From contig JANQMQ010000685.1 in assembly GCA_028279995.1 (NCBI GenBank), positions 1 through 6,072 of the forward strand: a stretch of 6,072 bases of DNA, written 5' to 3'. The notes below the pieces were generated by a model. That model was not told where the DNA came from. It saw only the letters and a list, made by a program, of their open reading frames with translations, and searched no databases. A program made the position numbers and the translations under genes. The stretch is from Candidatus Phaeomarinibacter sp. Lineage in GTDB: Bacteria > Pseudomonadota > Alphaproteobacteria > CGMCC-115125. Within the stretch, counting starts at the first letter, position 1. Each line of letters opens with the position of its first letter. Positions 1 through 6,072 of the stretch are shown one piece after another.

Positions 1-2
1 CG

Positions 3-404
3 CTTGTCCGTCCGGCAGCAGTGCCGGAAGCTGCCACCAGCCAGGCAGGCATGGTGGAGGTTCCGCTCGTCAAGCTTGCCTGGGCCCGCAGCGGTGACAA
101 AGGGGATAAGGCCAATATCGGCATCATCGCGCGGGACGAGAGCTACCTGCCATACATCGCCGCATCTATTTCCGAACAGGCAGTAGCGGAACGCTTCGGG
201 CATTTCCTTGATACCTCCAATGGCGGCGGTAAGGTCGAGCGGTTTTTCCTGCCGGGCTCTCACGCTTTCAACTTTTTGATGGATGATGCATTGGGCGGCG
301 GCGGCGTTGCCAGTCTGCGGGCGGACCCGCAAGCCAAGGCCTATGCGCAAATCCTTCTTGATCATCCCGTGTCCGTGCCTGCGGACCTGGCCGGGAGACT
401 GTAA
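3..404 (+). CDS. AtuA-family acyclic terpene utilisation protein, C-terminal domain (probably 5'-truncated by window edge)
   Basis: The reading frame is open from the first bases of the window to the TAA at 402-404, giving 133 visible residues. The core begins with VKLAWARSGDKGDKANIGII, the hallmark of the C-terminal domain of AtuA/DUF1446-family proteins. It ends with the family-like segment HAFNFLMDDALGGGGVASLR. The residues before it (LVRPAAVPEAATSQAG) are Ala/Pro-rich and look like the linker joining this domain to the large N-terminal domain, so I read this as the tail of a roughly 600-residue protein starting outside the window. The alternative is a stand-alone small protein starting at GTG 21 or ATG 51, since split versions exist; neither start has a convincing ribosome binding site. 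In Pseudomonas, AtuA is needed for citronellol/geraniol catabolism and has been proposed to act after hydration, releasing acetate from the branched intermediate; that role is not firmly settled. The stop overlaps the next gene's start (TAATG), implying translational coupling with the carboxylase. Confidence 0.85.
   Translation, partial: LVRPAAVPEAATSQAGMVEVPLVKLAWARSGDKGDKANIGIIARDESYLPYIAASISEQAVAERFGHFLDTSNGGGKVERFFLPGSHAFNFLMDDALGGGGVASLRADPQAKAYAQILLDHPVSVPADLAGRL
393..397 (+). promoter_or_regulatory. Ribosome binding site for the carboxylase beta subunit
   Basis: GGGAG lies six bases before ATG 404, inside the last codons of the AtuA-like gene. It supports 404 as the true start despite the 1-base overlap with the upstream stop codon. 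Confidence 0.6.
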
Positions 405-2026
405 TGGCGACCTACCAAAGCAAGATCGACACGAAATCAGAAAGTTTCGCCAGGAACCGCGCGGACATGCTGGCGCTGATCGACCAGCTGCGCAGCTACG
501 AGGCACGGGCTGCCATGCTGTCTGAAAAGCGCAAGCCACGCTTCGAGGAACGCGGACAGCTGACGCCGCGCGAACGGCTGGAGCGGCTACTTGATCCTGG
601 CATGCCGTTTCAGCGGCTCTACAACATGGCGAACTTCCTGGTCGACGATCCCGATATCGAGACCTCCGTTCCCGGCGCCAACATCATCGCCGGCATCGGT
701 TTTGTCAGCGGTGTACGCTGCATGGTCTATGTGGATGACAGCGGCATCAGCGCCGGCGCCATGACCACGCAGTCCGTCGGCGTCATGCGCGGCGTCATGG
801 AGTGCGCCAAGCGGCAGAAGCTTCCGTTTGTGCATCTGGTGGAAAGCGCCGGGGCCAATCTCTTTCAGTACACGGTCGAACTGTGGGCCCATGGCGGGCG
901 AATGTTCTACGACCTGGCGCAGCTGAGCGCAGCAGGTATTCCCACCTTCGTGGTGCTGCATGGGCCGTCGACAGCAGGCGGCGCTTATCAGCCGGGCATG
1001 AGCGACTATGTCATCGGCGTAAAGAAGAACGGCATGGCGGCTCTTGCGGGGGCGGCTCTGGTCAAGGCAGCAACCGGCGAAGTGGCTGACCCGGACGAAC
1101 TCGGTGGGTCCGAAATGCATGCCAGCACGACAGGGCTGGTCGAGTATGTGGCCGAAGACGATGCCCACGGGATTTTGATCCTCCGGGACCTGATGAGCCG
1201 GATTGACCACAACAAGCAAATTCCTGCGGCGCCCAGGCGGACATACGAACCACCGGTTCTCAGTCCGGAGGACATCGCGGGCACTGTGCCGGTCGATTAC
1301 AAGCAGCCCTATGACGTGCGCGAGGTCGTTGCACGTGTGGTGGATGGCTCTGACTTCGTGGAGTTCAAGCCACGCTATGGCCCAGCGACCGTCTGCCTGC
1401 AGGCGAGCATCATGGGGCATGCCTGCGGGCTGATCGGCAATAACGGACCTATTGATCCGGCAGGCGCCACCAAAGCGTCGCATTTCTTCCAGCTGTGCGA
1501 CCAGTCGGACATGCCGATCATCTTTCTTAACAACACCACCGGTTACATGGTGGGCACAGAGTATGAGCAGGCGGGCATGATCAAGCATGGGTCAAAAATG
1601 ATCCAGGCCGTCTCGAATGTCCGCGTCCCGAAGATTTCACTCTACATTGGTGCCAGCTTTGGTGCGGGCAATTACGGCATGTCCGGCTATGCCTATGAGC
1701 CTGAATTTCTGTTTGCCTGGCCCAATGCTACCACCGGTGTCATGGGCGGCGAACAGGCGGCGGGCACCATGGAAGAAGTGGCCCGCAGCGGTGCGGCCCG
1801 TCGCGGGCAGGACGTCGACGAAGACGCTCTGGCCCAGCAGCGGGCCGCTGTCGTCAAGCTTTTCGATGATCAGTCTACGTCCTTCTACACATCCGGACGA
1901 TTGCTCGATCACGGCATTATTGACCCACGCGATACACGCAAGGTGCTCGGCTTTGCCCTTCAGACCATCTGGGAAGGGCGCAACAAGAAACTGCACTCCA
2001 ACAGCTTCGGCGTTGGCCGTCACTAG
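404..2026 (+). CDS. Acyl-CoA carboxylase, carboxyltransferase (beta) subunit; geranyl-/methylcrotonyl-CoA carboxylase type
   Basis: At 540 residues this is the normal length for MccB/LiuB/AtuC proteins. It transfers carboxyl from carboxybiotin to the gamma carbon of an alpha,beta-unsaturated acyl-CoA, working with the alpha subunit encoded two genes downstream. Two crotonase-like domains are visible. The N-terminal one (about 50-270) has RGQLTPRERLERLLDPG, VESAGANL (146-153), the oxyanion segment STAGGAY (189-195) and LVKAATGEV (219-227). The C-terminal one (about 290-535) has KQPYDVREVVARVVDGS, NNTTGYMVGTEYEQAG (376-391), GASFGAGNYGMSG (416-428) and NATTGVMGGEQAAG (441-454). These C-terminal motifs follow the MCC/GCC lineage rather than propionyl-CoA carboxylase. 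The AtuA-like neighbour favours a geranyl-CoA (AtuC-like) substrate. The N domain, however, reads SGISAGAM (113-120) where MCC beta subunits have ATVKGGTYYP, and lacks their LPRQ..VFPD loop, so the substrate is uncertain. Carboxylase beta subunit is near certain; AtuC-like is a moderate inference. Confidence 0.95.
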   Translation: MATYQSKIDTKSESFARNRADMLALIDQLRSYEARAAMLSEKRKPRFEERGQLTPRERLERLLDPGMPFQRLYNMANFLVDDPDIETSVPGANIIAGIGFVSGVRCMVYVDDSGISAGAMTTQSVGVMRGVMECAKRQKLPFVHLVESAGANLFQYTVELWAHGGRMFYDLAQLSAAGIPTFVVLHGPSTAGGAYQPGMSDYVIGVKKNGMAALAGAALVKAATGEVADPDELGGSEMHASTTGLVEYVAEDDAHGILILRDLMSRIDHNKQIPAAPRRTYEPPVLSPEDIAGTVPVDYKQPYDVREVVARVVDGSDFVEFKPRYGPATVCLQASIMGHACGLIGNNGPIDPAGATKASHFFQLCDQSDMPIIFLNNTTGYMVGTEYEQAGMIKHGSKMIQAVSNVRVPKISLYIGASFGAGNYGMSGYAYEPEFLFAWPNATTGVMGGEQAAGTMEEVARSGAARRGQDVDEDALAQQRAAVVKLFDDQSTSFYTSGRLLDHGIIDPRDTRKVLGFALQTIWEGRNKKLHSNSFGVGRH

Positions 2027-2030
2027 AGGC

Positions 2031-2034
2031 AGGA
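2031..2034 (+). promoter_or_regulatory. Ribosome binding site for the hydratase
   Basis: AGGA is placed six bases before ATG 2041, in the 14-base gap after the carboxylase beta stop. A second purine run (AGAGG, ending at 2029) lies just upstream. The spacing supports 2041 as the start. Confidence 0.55.
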
Positions 2035-2040
2035 CACATC

Positions 2041-2862
2041 ATGACAACACTCCCTGACGTGACCGGCGTTGAGCTGGAACTGGACAAAGGCTGGCTCACC
2101 ATCTGGTTTGACCAGCCGGAGACTCGTAACGCGCTGACCGACGAATTGGTGGACGGTGTCCGCAAGACGCTTGAAGCCGTCCGCGACGACCGCGACGTGC
2201 GCGGCATCACCCTGCGCGGCAAGCACGGCGTCTTTTGCGCCGGCGGCAATCTCAAACAGTTCAAGGCATCCTTTCAGGGCAGCGGCAGCGATGGCGGCGG
2301 GTCGCGGGAAAACACCATTGAGATGTCGAAGGGCGCGGCAGTTCTCTTTGATCTCATCAACGAGGCCCCGCAGGTGGTGATCGCCATCATTGAAGGCGCC
2401 GCCATGGCAGGTGGCTTCGGTATGGCATGTTGCGCGGACGTGGTGATCTGTGAAGCGAATGCGAAATTTGCCATGACGGAAACAGCCATCGGTATTTCGC
2501 CGGCGCAGATCGCACCGTTCGTGATTCAGAAGCTCGGCTATGCAACGGCTCGCCGGCTGATGCTGACGGCAGCGCGTTTCAATGGCGAGGGCGCGCATGA
2601 ATTGGGCTTCGCGGATTTCGTTGCCGGCGATGTAGACGGCCTCAATGCCATTGAGCGCCAGATCCGCAGTCAGGTCCTCAAATGCGCCCCGGGCGCCATT
2701 GCAGATACCAAGTCACTGATTATCGCCTTGCCGGACATGACACGTGACGAAGCCATTCAGGCGGCGGCGGAGAATTTCACGGGACGGCTCCTGAGTGACG
2801 AAGGTCGCGAGGGGGTTGCGTCGTTCCTTGAGAAACGCAAACCCGTCTGGGCACAGAGCTAG
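2041..2862 (+). CDS. Enoyl-CoA hydratase/isomerase family protein, LiuC/AtuE-like (glutaconyl-CoA hydratase type)
   Basis: This 273-residue crotonase-fold protein is of normal family length. The first oxyanion-hole segment is FCAGGNLKQF (65-74) and the second is AAMAGGFGMACCADVVI (120-136). The stretch FAMTETAIGISPAQIAPFVI (143-162) followed by LMLTAARFNGEGAHELGF resembles bacterial methylglutaconyl-CoA hydratase (LiuC) and isohexenylglutaconyl-CoA hydratase (AtuE). Glu147 lines up with the second catalytic glutamate of classical crotonase (rat Glu164). The position of the first (rat Glu144) is Gly127, a change I recall in the LiuC/AtuE branch. The expected role is to hydrate the carboxylase product, a 3-substituted glutaconyl-CoA, to its 3-hydroxyglutaryl-CoA form in the cytoplasm. 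Lying between the beta and alpha carboxylase genes, it strongly suggests a carboxylation-hydration module. A Gly/Ser-rich loop (80-89) precedes the segment that in crotonases helps shape the acyl pocket. A generic hydratase or isomerase acting on another branched acyl-CoA is the alternative. Confidence 0.9.
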   Translation: MTTLPDVTGVELELDKGWLTIWFDQPETRNALTDELVDGVRKTLEAVRDDRDVRGITLRGKHGVFCAGGNLKQFKASFQGSGSDGGGSRENTIEMSKGAAVLFDLINEAPQVVIAIIEGAAMAGGFGMACCADVVICEANAKFAMTETAIGISPAQIAPFVIQKLGYATARRLMLTAARFNGEGAHELGFADFVAGDVDGLNAIERQIRSQVLKCAPGAIADTKSLIIALPDMTRDEAIQAAAENFTGRLLSDEGREGVASFLEKRKPVWAQS

Positions 2863-2864
2863 GG
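2861..2864 (+). promoter_or_regulatory. Weak ribosome binding site for the carboxylase alpha subunit
   Basis: AGGG overlaps the hydratase TAG stop and sits 11 bases before ATG 2876, longer than ideal spacing. It is the only purine-rich candidate in the 13-base gap, so coupling to hydratase translation probably helps initiation. Confidence 0.35.
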
Positions 2865-2875
2865 ATATCACGCAG

Positions 2876-4876
2876 ATGCGCTTCAATTCCATTTTGGTGG
2901 CCAATCGCGGAGAGATCGCGGTTCGTGTCATGCGAACGGCCAAGTCGCTGGGCTACCGCACGATTGCGGTCTATTCGGAAGCCGACGCGGCCGCGCCGCA
3001 TGTGAAGATGGCCGATGACGCGGTGTGCCTTGGTCCGGCGCCGGTTGGGGAGTCCTATCTTGATCCCGCCCGTGTTCTCAAGGCGGCGGCGGATACAGGC
3101 GCACAGGCCATCCACCCGGGCTATGGCTTTTTGAGTGAAAATGCCGACTTCGCCCGCGCCTGTGAGGCTGCAGGACTGGTCTTCATAGGCCCGCGGCCGG
3201 ATGCTGTTGATCTCATGGGCAACAAGGCCGAAGCCAAGCGCCGGATGATTGCCGCAGGCGTGCCGTGCGTGCCCGGCTATGAAGGTGAGGACCAGGCAGA
3301 CGACGCGTTCATTGCAGCCTCGGCTGACATTGGCTTCCCGGTGATGGTGAAGGCGGCAGCAGGTGGCGGCGGGCGCGGCATGCGTCTGGTGCAGGACGCC
3401 GCTGATCTGCCCGATGCCATCAGGCTGGCGCGGTCTGAGGCAGAGAACGCATTCGGCTCCGGTGAACTGATCCTTGAAAAGGCCATCGTTCAGCCGCGCC
3501 ATGTGGAAATTCAGGTGTTTGCGGACGAGGCCGGCAACACGATCCATCTGGGTGAGCGCGACTGCTCGGTTCAGCGCCGCCACCAGAAGGTCATTGAAGA
3601 AGCGCCGTGTCCGGTCATGACCGAAGACCTTCGCGACAAGATGGGTGCGGCTGCGGTCGAGGCGGCTCGTGCCATCAACTACCGTGGTGCAGGGACTGTT
3701 GAGTTTCTGCTGGGTGCGGACGGGCAGTTCTATTTCCTTGAGATGAACACCCGCCTTCAGGTCGAGCATCCGGTGACCGAACTTATCACCGGGCTTGATC
3801 TTGTTGCCTTGCAGATCAAGGTCGCACAGGGCGAGACTCTGGAGCTTACGCAGGATGATGTTTCACTGACGGGTCATGCCATAGAGGTCCGGCTCTATGC
3901 TGAGGACGTAGCGGAAGACTTCCTGCCGAGCACCGGACATATCGACCTGTGGGCACCAGCTGCGGGTGAGGGCATTCGCATCGATGCGGGTATTGCCACG
4001 GGACTTGAAGTCTCGCCTTTTTACGATCCGATGATTGCCAAGGTGATGGCCCACGGCCCCAACAGGGATGTCGCCCGCCAGCGGGTGATCGACGCTTTGC
4101 GCCGGACAGCCATCTTCGGGCCGCAAACCAATCGTGACTTTTTGATCGATGCACTGTCTCAACCGGTCTTTGCTCAAGGTGGCGCAACGACGGCTTTCAT
4201 CGGCGAGACCTATTCTGCCGATGACCTTGCCCGGCGCGTGCTATCAGCGGAAGCACTCGCGGCAGGGGCTGTGCTGCTTTACCGATCCGAGCAAGAAGCC
4301 GCAATTGAAGCATCAATTGGTGTCGATGCGGAATTGCTCAACTGGAGCAGCTCCGGGCGCCTGTCCACAACCTACAGGTTTGGATCAGCGGATGATGGCG
4401 TATCAGCCACCGTCATTGCCCACGACAACAACGGCTGGACGGTTGAAGCAGAAGGTCGCTCTATCAGGATTGTTCTGCAATCCGCAGATGAGTATTCCGC
4501 CCGCATTCAGATTGATGGCACAGTCCATGACGTTGTCTTTGCCATTCCAAGACGTGGCATGGTCCATCTCAGCATCGAGGACCAGACGGTCAGCCTGATC
4601 AATCTGCTCGCCCAAGCGGGCATGGCGGATGATACGGCAGGCGGCGGGCGTGTTCTGGCACCGATGCACGGACTCATACTTGAAGTGCATGTGAGCGAGG
4701 GACAGACAGTCTGCAAAGGGGACCGGCTCGCAGTTCTCGAAGCCATGAAGATGCAGCACCAGATTCTGGCTGAGGTGGACGGCACGGTGACGAACATCGC
4801 CTGTGTGGCGGGCGATCAGGTGCCGGCAGGGGATCTGCTTGTTGAAATAGAAGTGGATGAAGAAGAGGCTGCCTGA
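2876..4876 (+). CDS. Acyl-CoA carboxylase alpha subunit: biotin carboxylase plus biotin carrier (geranyl-/methylcrotonyl-CoA carboxylase type)
   Basis: Starting at ATG 2876 gives 666 residues, the usual size for AtuF/LiuD/MccA. The frame stays open upstream to 2795, but that part overlaps the hydratase, and the family N-terminus (MRFNSILVANRGEIAVRVMR) begins exactly here. The subunit carboxylates its own biotin using ATP and bicarbonate, then delivers it to the beta subunit. The biotin carboxylase domain (about 1-446) keeps the ATP-grasp lysines K117 and K159, the glycine loop GGGGRG (163-168), H209, K238, E276, E289, N291, R293 and R339, so it should be active. A less conserved middle region (about 470-585) matches the position of the BT domain that joins alpha to beta in MCC-type enzymes. 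The biotinyl domain (about 590-660) carries EAMKM with K625 as the biotinylation site. Its place after the hydratase mirrors the atuC...atuE-atuF order of Pseudomonas. The alternative is a methylcrotonyl-CoA carboxylase alpha subunit; sequence alone cannot separate them here. Confidence 0.95.
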   Translation: MRFNSILVANRGEIAVRVMRTAKSLGYRTIAVYSEADAAAPHVKMADDAVCLGPAPVGESYLDPARVLKAAADTGAQAIHPGYGFLSENADFARACEAAGLVFIGPRPDAVDLMGNKAEAKRRMIAAGVPCVPGYEGEDQADDAFIAASADIGFPVMVKAAAGGGGRGMRLVQDAADLPDAIRLARSEAENAFGSGELILEKAIVQPRHVEIQVFADEAGNTIHLGERDCSVQRRHQKVIEEAPCPVMTEDLRDKMGAAAVEAARAINYRGAGTVEFLLGADGQFYFLEMNTRLQVEHPVTELITGLDLVALQIKVAQGETLELTQDDVSLTGHAIEVRLYAEDVAEDFLPSTGHIDLWAPAAGEGIRIDAGIATGLEVSPFYDPMIAKVMAHGPNRDVARQRVIDALRRTAIFGPQTNRDFLIDALSQPVFAQGGATTAFIGETYSADDLARRVLSAEALAAGAVLLYRSEQEAAIEASIGVDAELLNWSSSGRLSTTYRFGSADDGVSATVIAHDNNGWTVEAEGRSIRIVLQSADEYSARIQIDGTVHDVVFAIPRRGMVHLSIEDQTVSLINLLAQAGMADDTAGGGRVLAPMHGLILEVHVSEGQTVCKGDRLAVLEAMKMQHQILAEVDGTVTNIACVAGDQVPAGDLLVEIEVDEEEAA

Positions 4877-4890
4877 CGAGCGGCGGCCCG

Positions 4891-4894
4891 GGAG
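4891..4894 (+). promoter_or_regulatory. Ribosome binding site for the NMO-like protein
   Basis: GGAG, continuing into a GAGAGA run, lies eight bases before ATG 4903. This is the clearest Shine-Dalgarno sequence in the window and fixes the start at 4903. Confidence 0.65.
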
Positions 4895-4902
4895 AGAGAC
4901 AC

Positions 4903-6045
4903 ATGAATTCCCCTATCTGCGACATGCTGGGCATCGAGTTTCCGCTCATTGCCTTCACTCATTGCCGTGACGTGGTGGTGGCCGTCTCCAAGGCAGGCGG
5001 CATGGGTGTCTTTGGCGCGGTGTCTCTTCCGCCGGACCGGCTGGAAGAAGAACTCGCGTGGATCGATGCGCATATCGACGGCAAGCCTTATGGCGTTGAC
5101 CTGATCGTGCCCAACAAGTTTGAAGGCAAGAACGATGCGTTCGATCCGGACGCCATTCGGGCGGCCGTTCCAGAGGGGCACAAGGATTTTGCTGCCGACA
5201 TTCTAAAGCAGTACGACATTGATGCGGACGACATTCGCAATCCCGGCTCCAACTCTCTGAACTTTGCACAGAACCTGCGCGACGACGGGGCCGCTTCCAG
5301 CCTTGAAGTCTGCTTCCGCCACCCGATCAAGCTGATTGCCAATGCGCTGGGCGTGCCTCCGCAGATCATGCTGGATCTCGGCAAGAAACATGATGTGGCG
5401 GTGGCTGCCCTTGTCGGCGCGCGCGAACACGCGGTGCGGCAGGTGGAGGCAGGCGTCGACATTCTTGTTGTTGCAGGCGGCGAGGCCGGCGGCCATTGCG
5501 GGGATGTCTCAACGATTGTGCTGGTGCCAGAAGTGCACGAGGCCGTGCAGGCCATGGGTGCGTCGACACCCATCCTGGCCGCGGGCGGCATCACCACCGG
5601 CCAGCAGATGGCGGGCGCCATGGCCATGGGTGCCGCCGGTGCCTGGTGCGGATCGGTCTGGCTGACAACAGCAGAGGCCGAGACCAATCCGGTCGTGAAG
5701 GAGAAGATGCTGGCTGCATCGTCGCGGGACACGGTGCGCTCGCGTTCGCGCACGGGCAAGCACTCACGGCAGCTTCGGTCGCCCTGGACAGATGCCTGGG
5801 AAGCCAAGGAAGCGCCGGAACCTCTCGCCATGCCATTGCAGGGTCTGGTCTCGGAGCCAGCCCTTGGCAAGGTGGACAAGCTCAGCCAGTCGGGCCACGA
5901 AGGTGCAAAACAGCTTGCCTCTTATTGGGACGGGCAGGGGGTTGGCTTGATGAAGCAGAGCATGTCGGCGGGTGCCGTTGTGCAGCAGTTCAAGGAAGAC
6001 TTTCTGACCGCGTATGAGCGGCTGACGGGATATGTGGGCGGCTGA
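4903..6045 (+). CDS. Nitronate monooxygenase-family FMN protein (2-nitropropane dioxygenase-like TIM barrel)
   Basis: This 380-residue cytoplasmic flavoprotein has no signal peptide or membrane segment. The N-terminus (ICDMLGIEFPLIAF...AVSKAGGMGVFGA, 5-39) is the first barrel strand and glycine turn of the family. GVDILVVAGGEAGGHCGDVST (184-204) holds the hallmark AGGH, with His198 at the position of the catalytic histidine of nitronate monooxygenases. PILAAGGITTGQQMAGAMAMGAAGAWCGS (223-251) is the FMN-phosphate-binding part. GKHSRQLRSPWTDAWE (285-300) and DGQGVGLM (343-350) are typical of the C-terminal region. Between the VDLIVP strand (65-70) and SLEVCF (133-138) is a charged segment of about 60 residues that looks like an insertion relative to short family members. 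Family members include true nitronate oxidases, NADH:quinone reductases and FabK-type enoyl reductases, so the reaction is not assigned. It follows the carboxylase alpha gene by 26 bases and is probably co-transcribed, which suggests a redox step in the same branched acyl-CoA pathway rather than nitroalkane detoxification. Confidence 0.88.
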   Translation: MNSPICDMLGIEFPLIAFTHCRDVVVAVSKAGGMGVFGAVSLPPDRLEEELAWIDAHIDGKPYGVDLIVPNKFEGKNDAFDPDAIRAAVPEGHKDFAADILKQYDIDADDIRNPGSNSLNFAQNLRDDGAASSLEVCFRHPIKLIANALGVPPQIMLDLGKKHDVAVAALVGAREHAVRQVEAGVDILVVAGGEAGGHCGDVSTIVLVPEVHEAVQAMGASTPILAAGGITTGQQMAGAMAMGAAGAWCGSVWLTTAEAETNPVVKEKMLAASSRDTVRSRSRTGKHSRQLRSPWTDAWEAKEAPEPLAMPLQGLVSEPALGKVDKLSQSGHEGAKQLASYWDGQGVGLMKQSMSAGAVVQQFKEDFLTAYERLTGYVGG

Positions 6046-6065
6046 GGCACCTCGGCTGCGACACC

Positions 6066-6072
6066 AAAGAGG
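6066..6072 (+). promoter_or_regulatory. Possible ribosome binding site of a gene beyond the window
   Basis: The window ends in AAAGAGG, a good Shine-Dalgarno core, 20 bases after the NMO-like gene's stop. No T-run typical of an intrinsic terminator is seen between 6046 and 6072. This hints that the operon continues, but the start codon would be off the edge. Confidence 0.3.

Noticed and set aside
587..1588. A 333-codon open frame on the minus strand opposite the carboxylase beta gene
   Set aside because: Its product is His/Arg/Cys-rich with no recognisable domain, and it lies wholly opposite a well-conserved gene. GC-rich codon bias commonly produces such antisense frames.
2795..2875. A longer start for the carboxylase alpha subunit, 27 residues upstream
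   Set aside because: The extension overlaps the hydratase coding end, is Arg-rich and unlike the family. The conserved N-terminus starts at ATG 2876.
2777..3769. A 330-codon minus-strand open frame opposite the biotin carboxylase domain
   Set aside because: The plus strand encodes a complete set of biotin carboxylase catalytic residues here. The antisense product resembles no family and spans the junction of two genes.
4302..4319. Two CAATTG copies six bases apart, resembling a small operator
   Set aside because: They lie inside the alpha-subunit coding region, the motif is a self-complementary six-mer, and nothing suggests a promoter there.
5088..5879. A 263-codon minus-strand open frame opposite the NMO-like gene
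   Set aside because: Low-complexity Ser/Ala/Pro-rich translation with no domain, opposite a conserved flavoprotein.
6044..6053. GAGGCACCTC, a small inverted repeat at the stop of the NMO-like gene
   Set aside because: The stem is four base pairs with a two-base loop and no following T-run, too weak to call a terminator.

Overview
The window is a compact, GC-rich, single-strand stretch of proteobacterial chromosome. The codon bias (strong G/C at third positions) and protein style best fit an alphaproteobacterium, but this is an inference and no RNA gene or other marker is present to fix the taxon. All five real genes are on the + strand and almost every base is coding. The gaps between genes are a 1-base overlap, then 14, 13 and 26 bases, so the genes very probably form one operon that enters the window from the left and may continue beyond the right edge.

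Layout: (1) bases 3-404, the end of an AtuA-family (DUF1446-type) protein, with its upstream part probably outside the window; (2) 404-2026, carboxyltransferase (beta) subunit of a biotin-dependent acyl-CoA carboxylase of the methylcrotonyl/geranyl-CoA type; (3) 2041-2862, a crotonase-fold enoyl-CoA hydratase of the LiuC/AtuE type; (4) 2876-4876, the matching biotin carboxylase / biotin carrier (alpha) subunit; (5) 4903-6045, a nitronate monooxygenase-like FMN TIM-barrel protein. The last 27 bases are non-coding and end in a possible ribosome binding site for a following gene.

How the genes fit together: a gamma-carboxylating acyl-CoA carboxylase, a glutaconyl-CoA-type hydratase and an AtuA-like protein are the core of the acyclic terpene utilisation (Atu) route known from Pseudomonas. 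There, geranyl-CoA is carboxylated to isohexenylglutaconyl-CoA and hydrated, and the product is cleaved with loss of an acetate unit so that beta-oxidation can pass the beta-methyl branch. The leucine (Liu) route uses homologous carboxylase and hydratase steps on methylcrotonyl-CoA, but has no AtuA. The AtuA-like gene therefore tips the call towards a terpenoid or other beta-methyl-branched acyl-CoA substrate. The N-terminal half of the beta subunit differs from methylcrotonyl-CoA carboxylase around the acyl-CoA site, so the true substrate is open.

There is no CRISPR array, mobile element, tRNA, rRNA or defence system here. The points most worth a second look are the altered acyl-CoA-site region of the carboxylase, the unexplained flavoprotein added to the operon, and the hydratase lacking the first crotonase glutamate.
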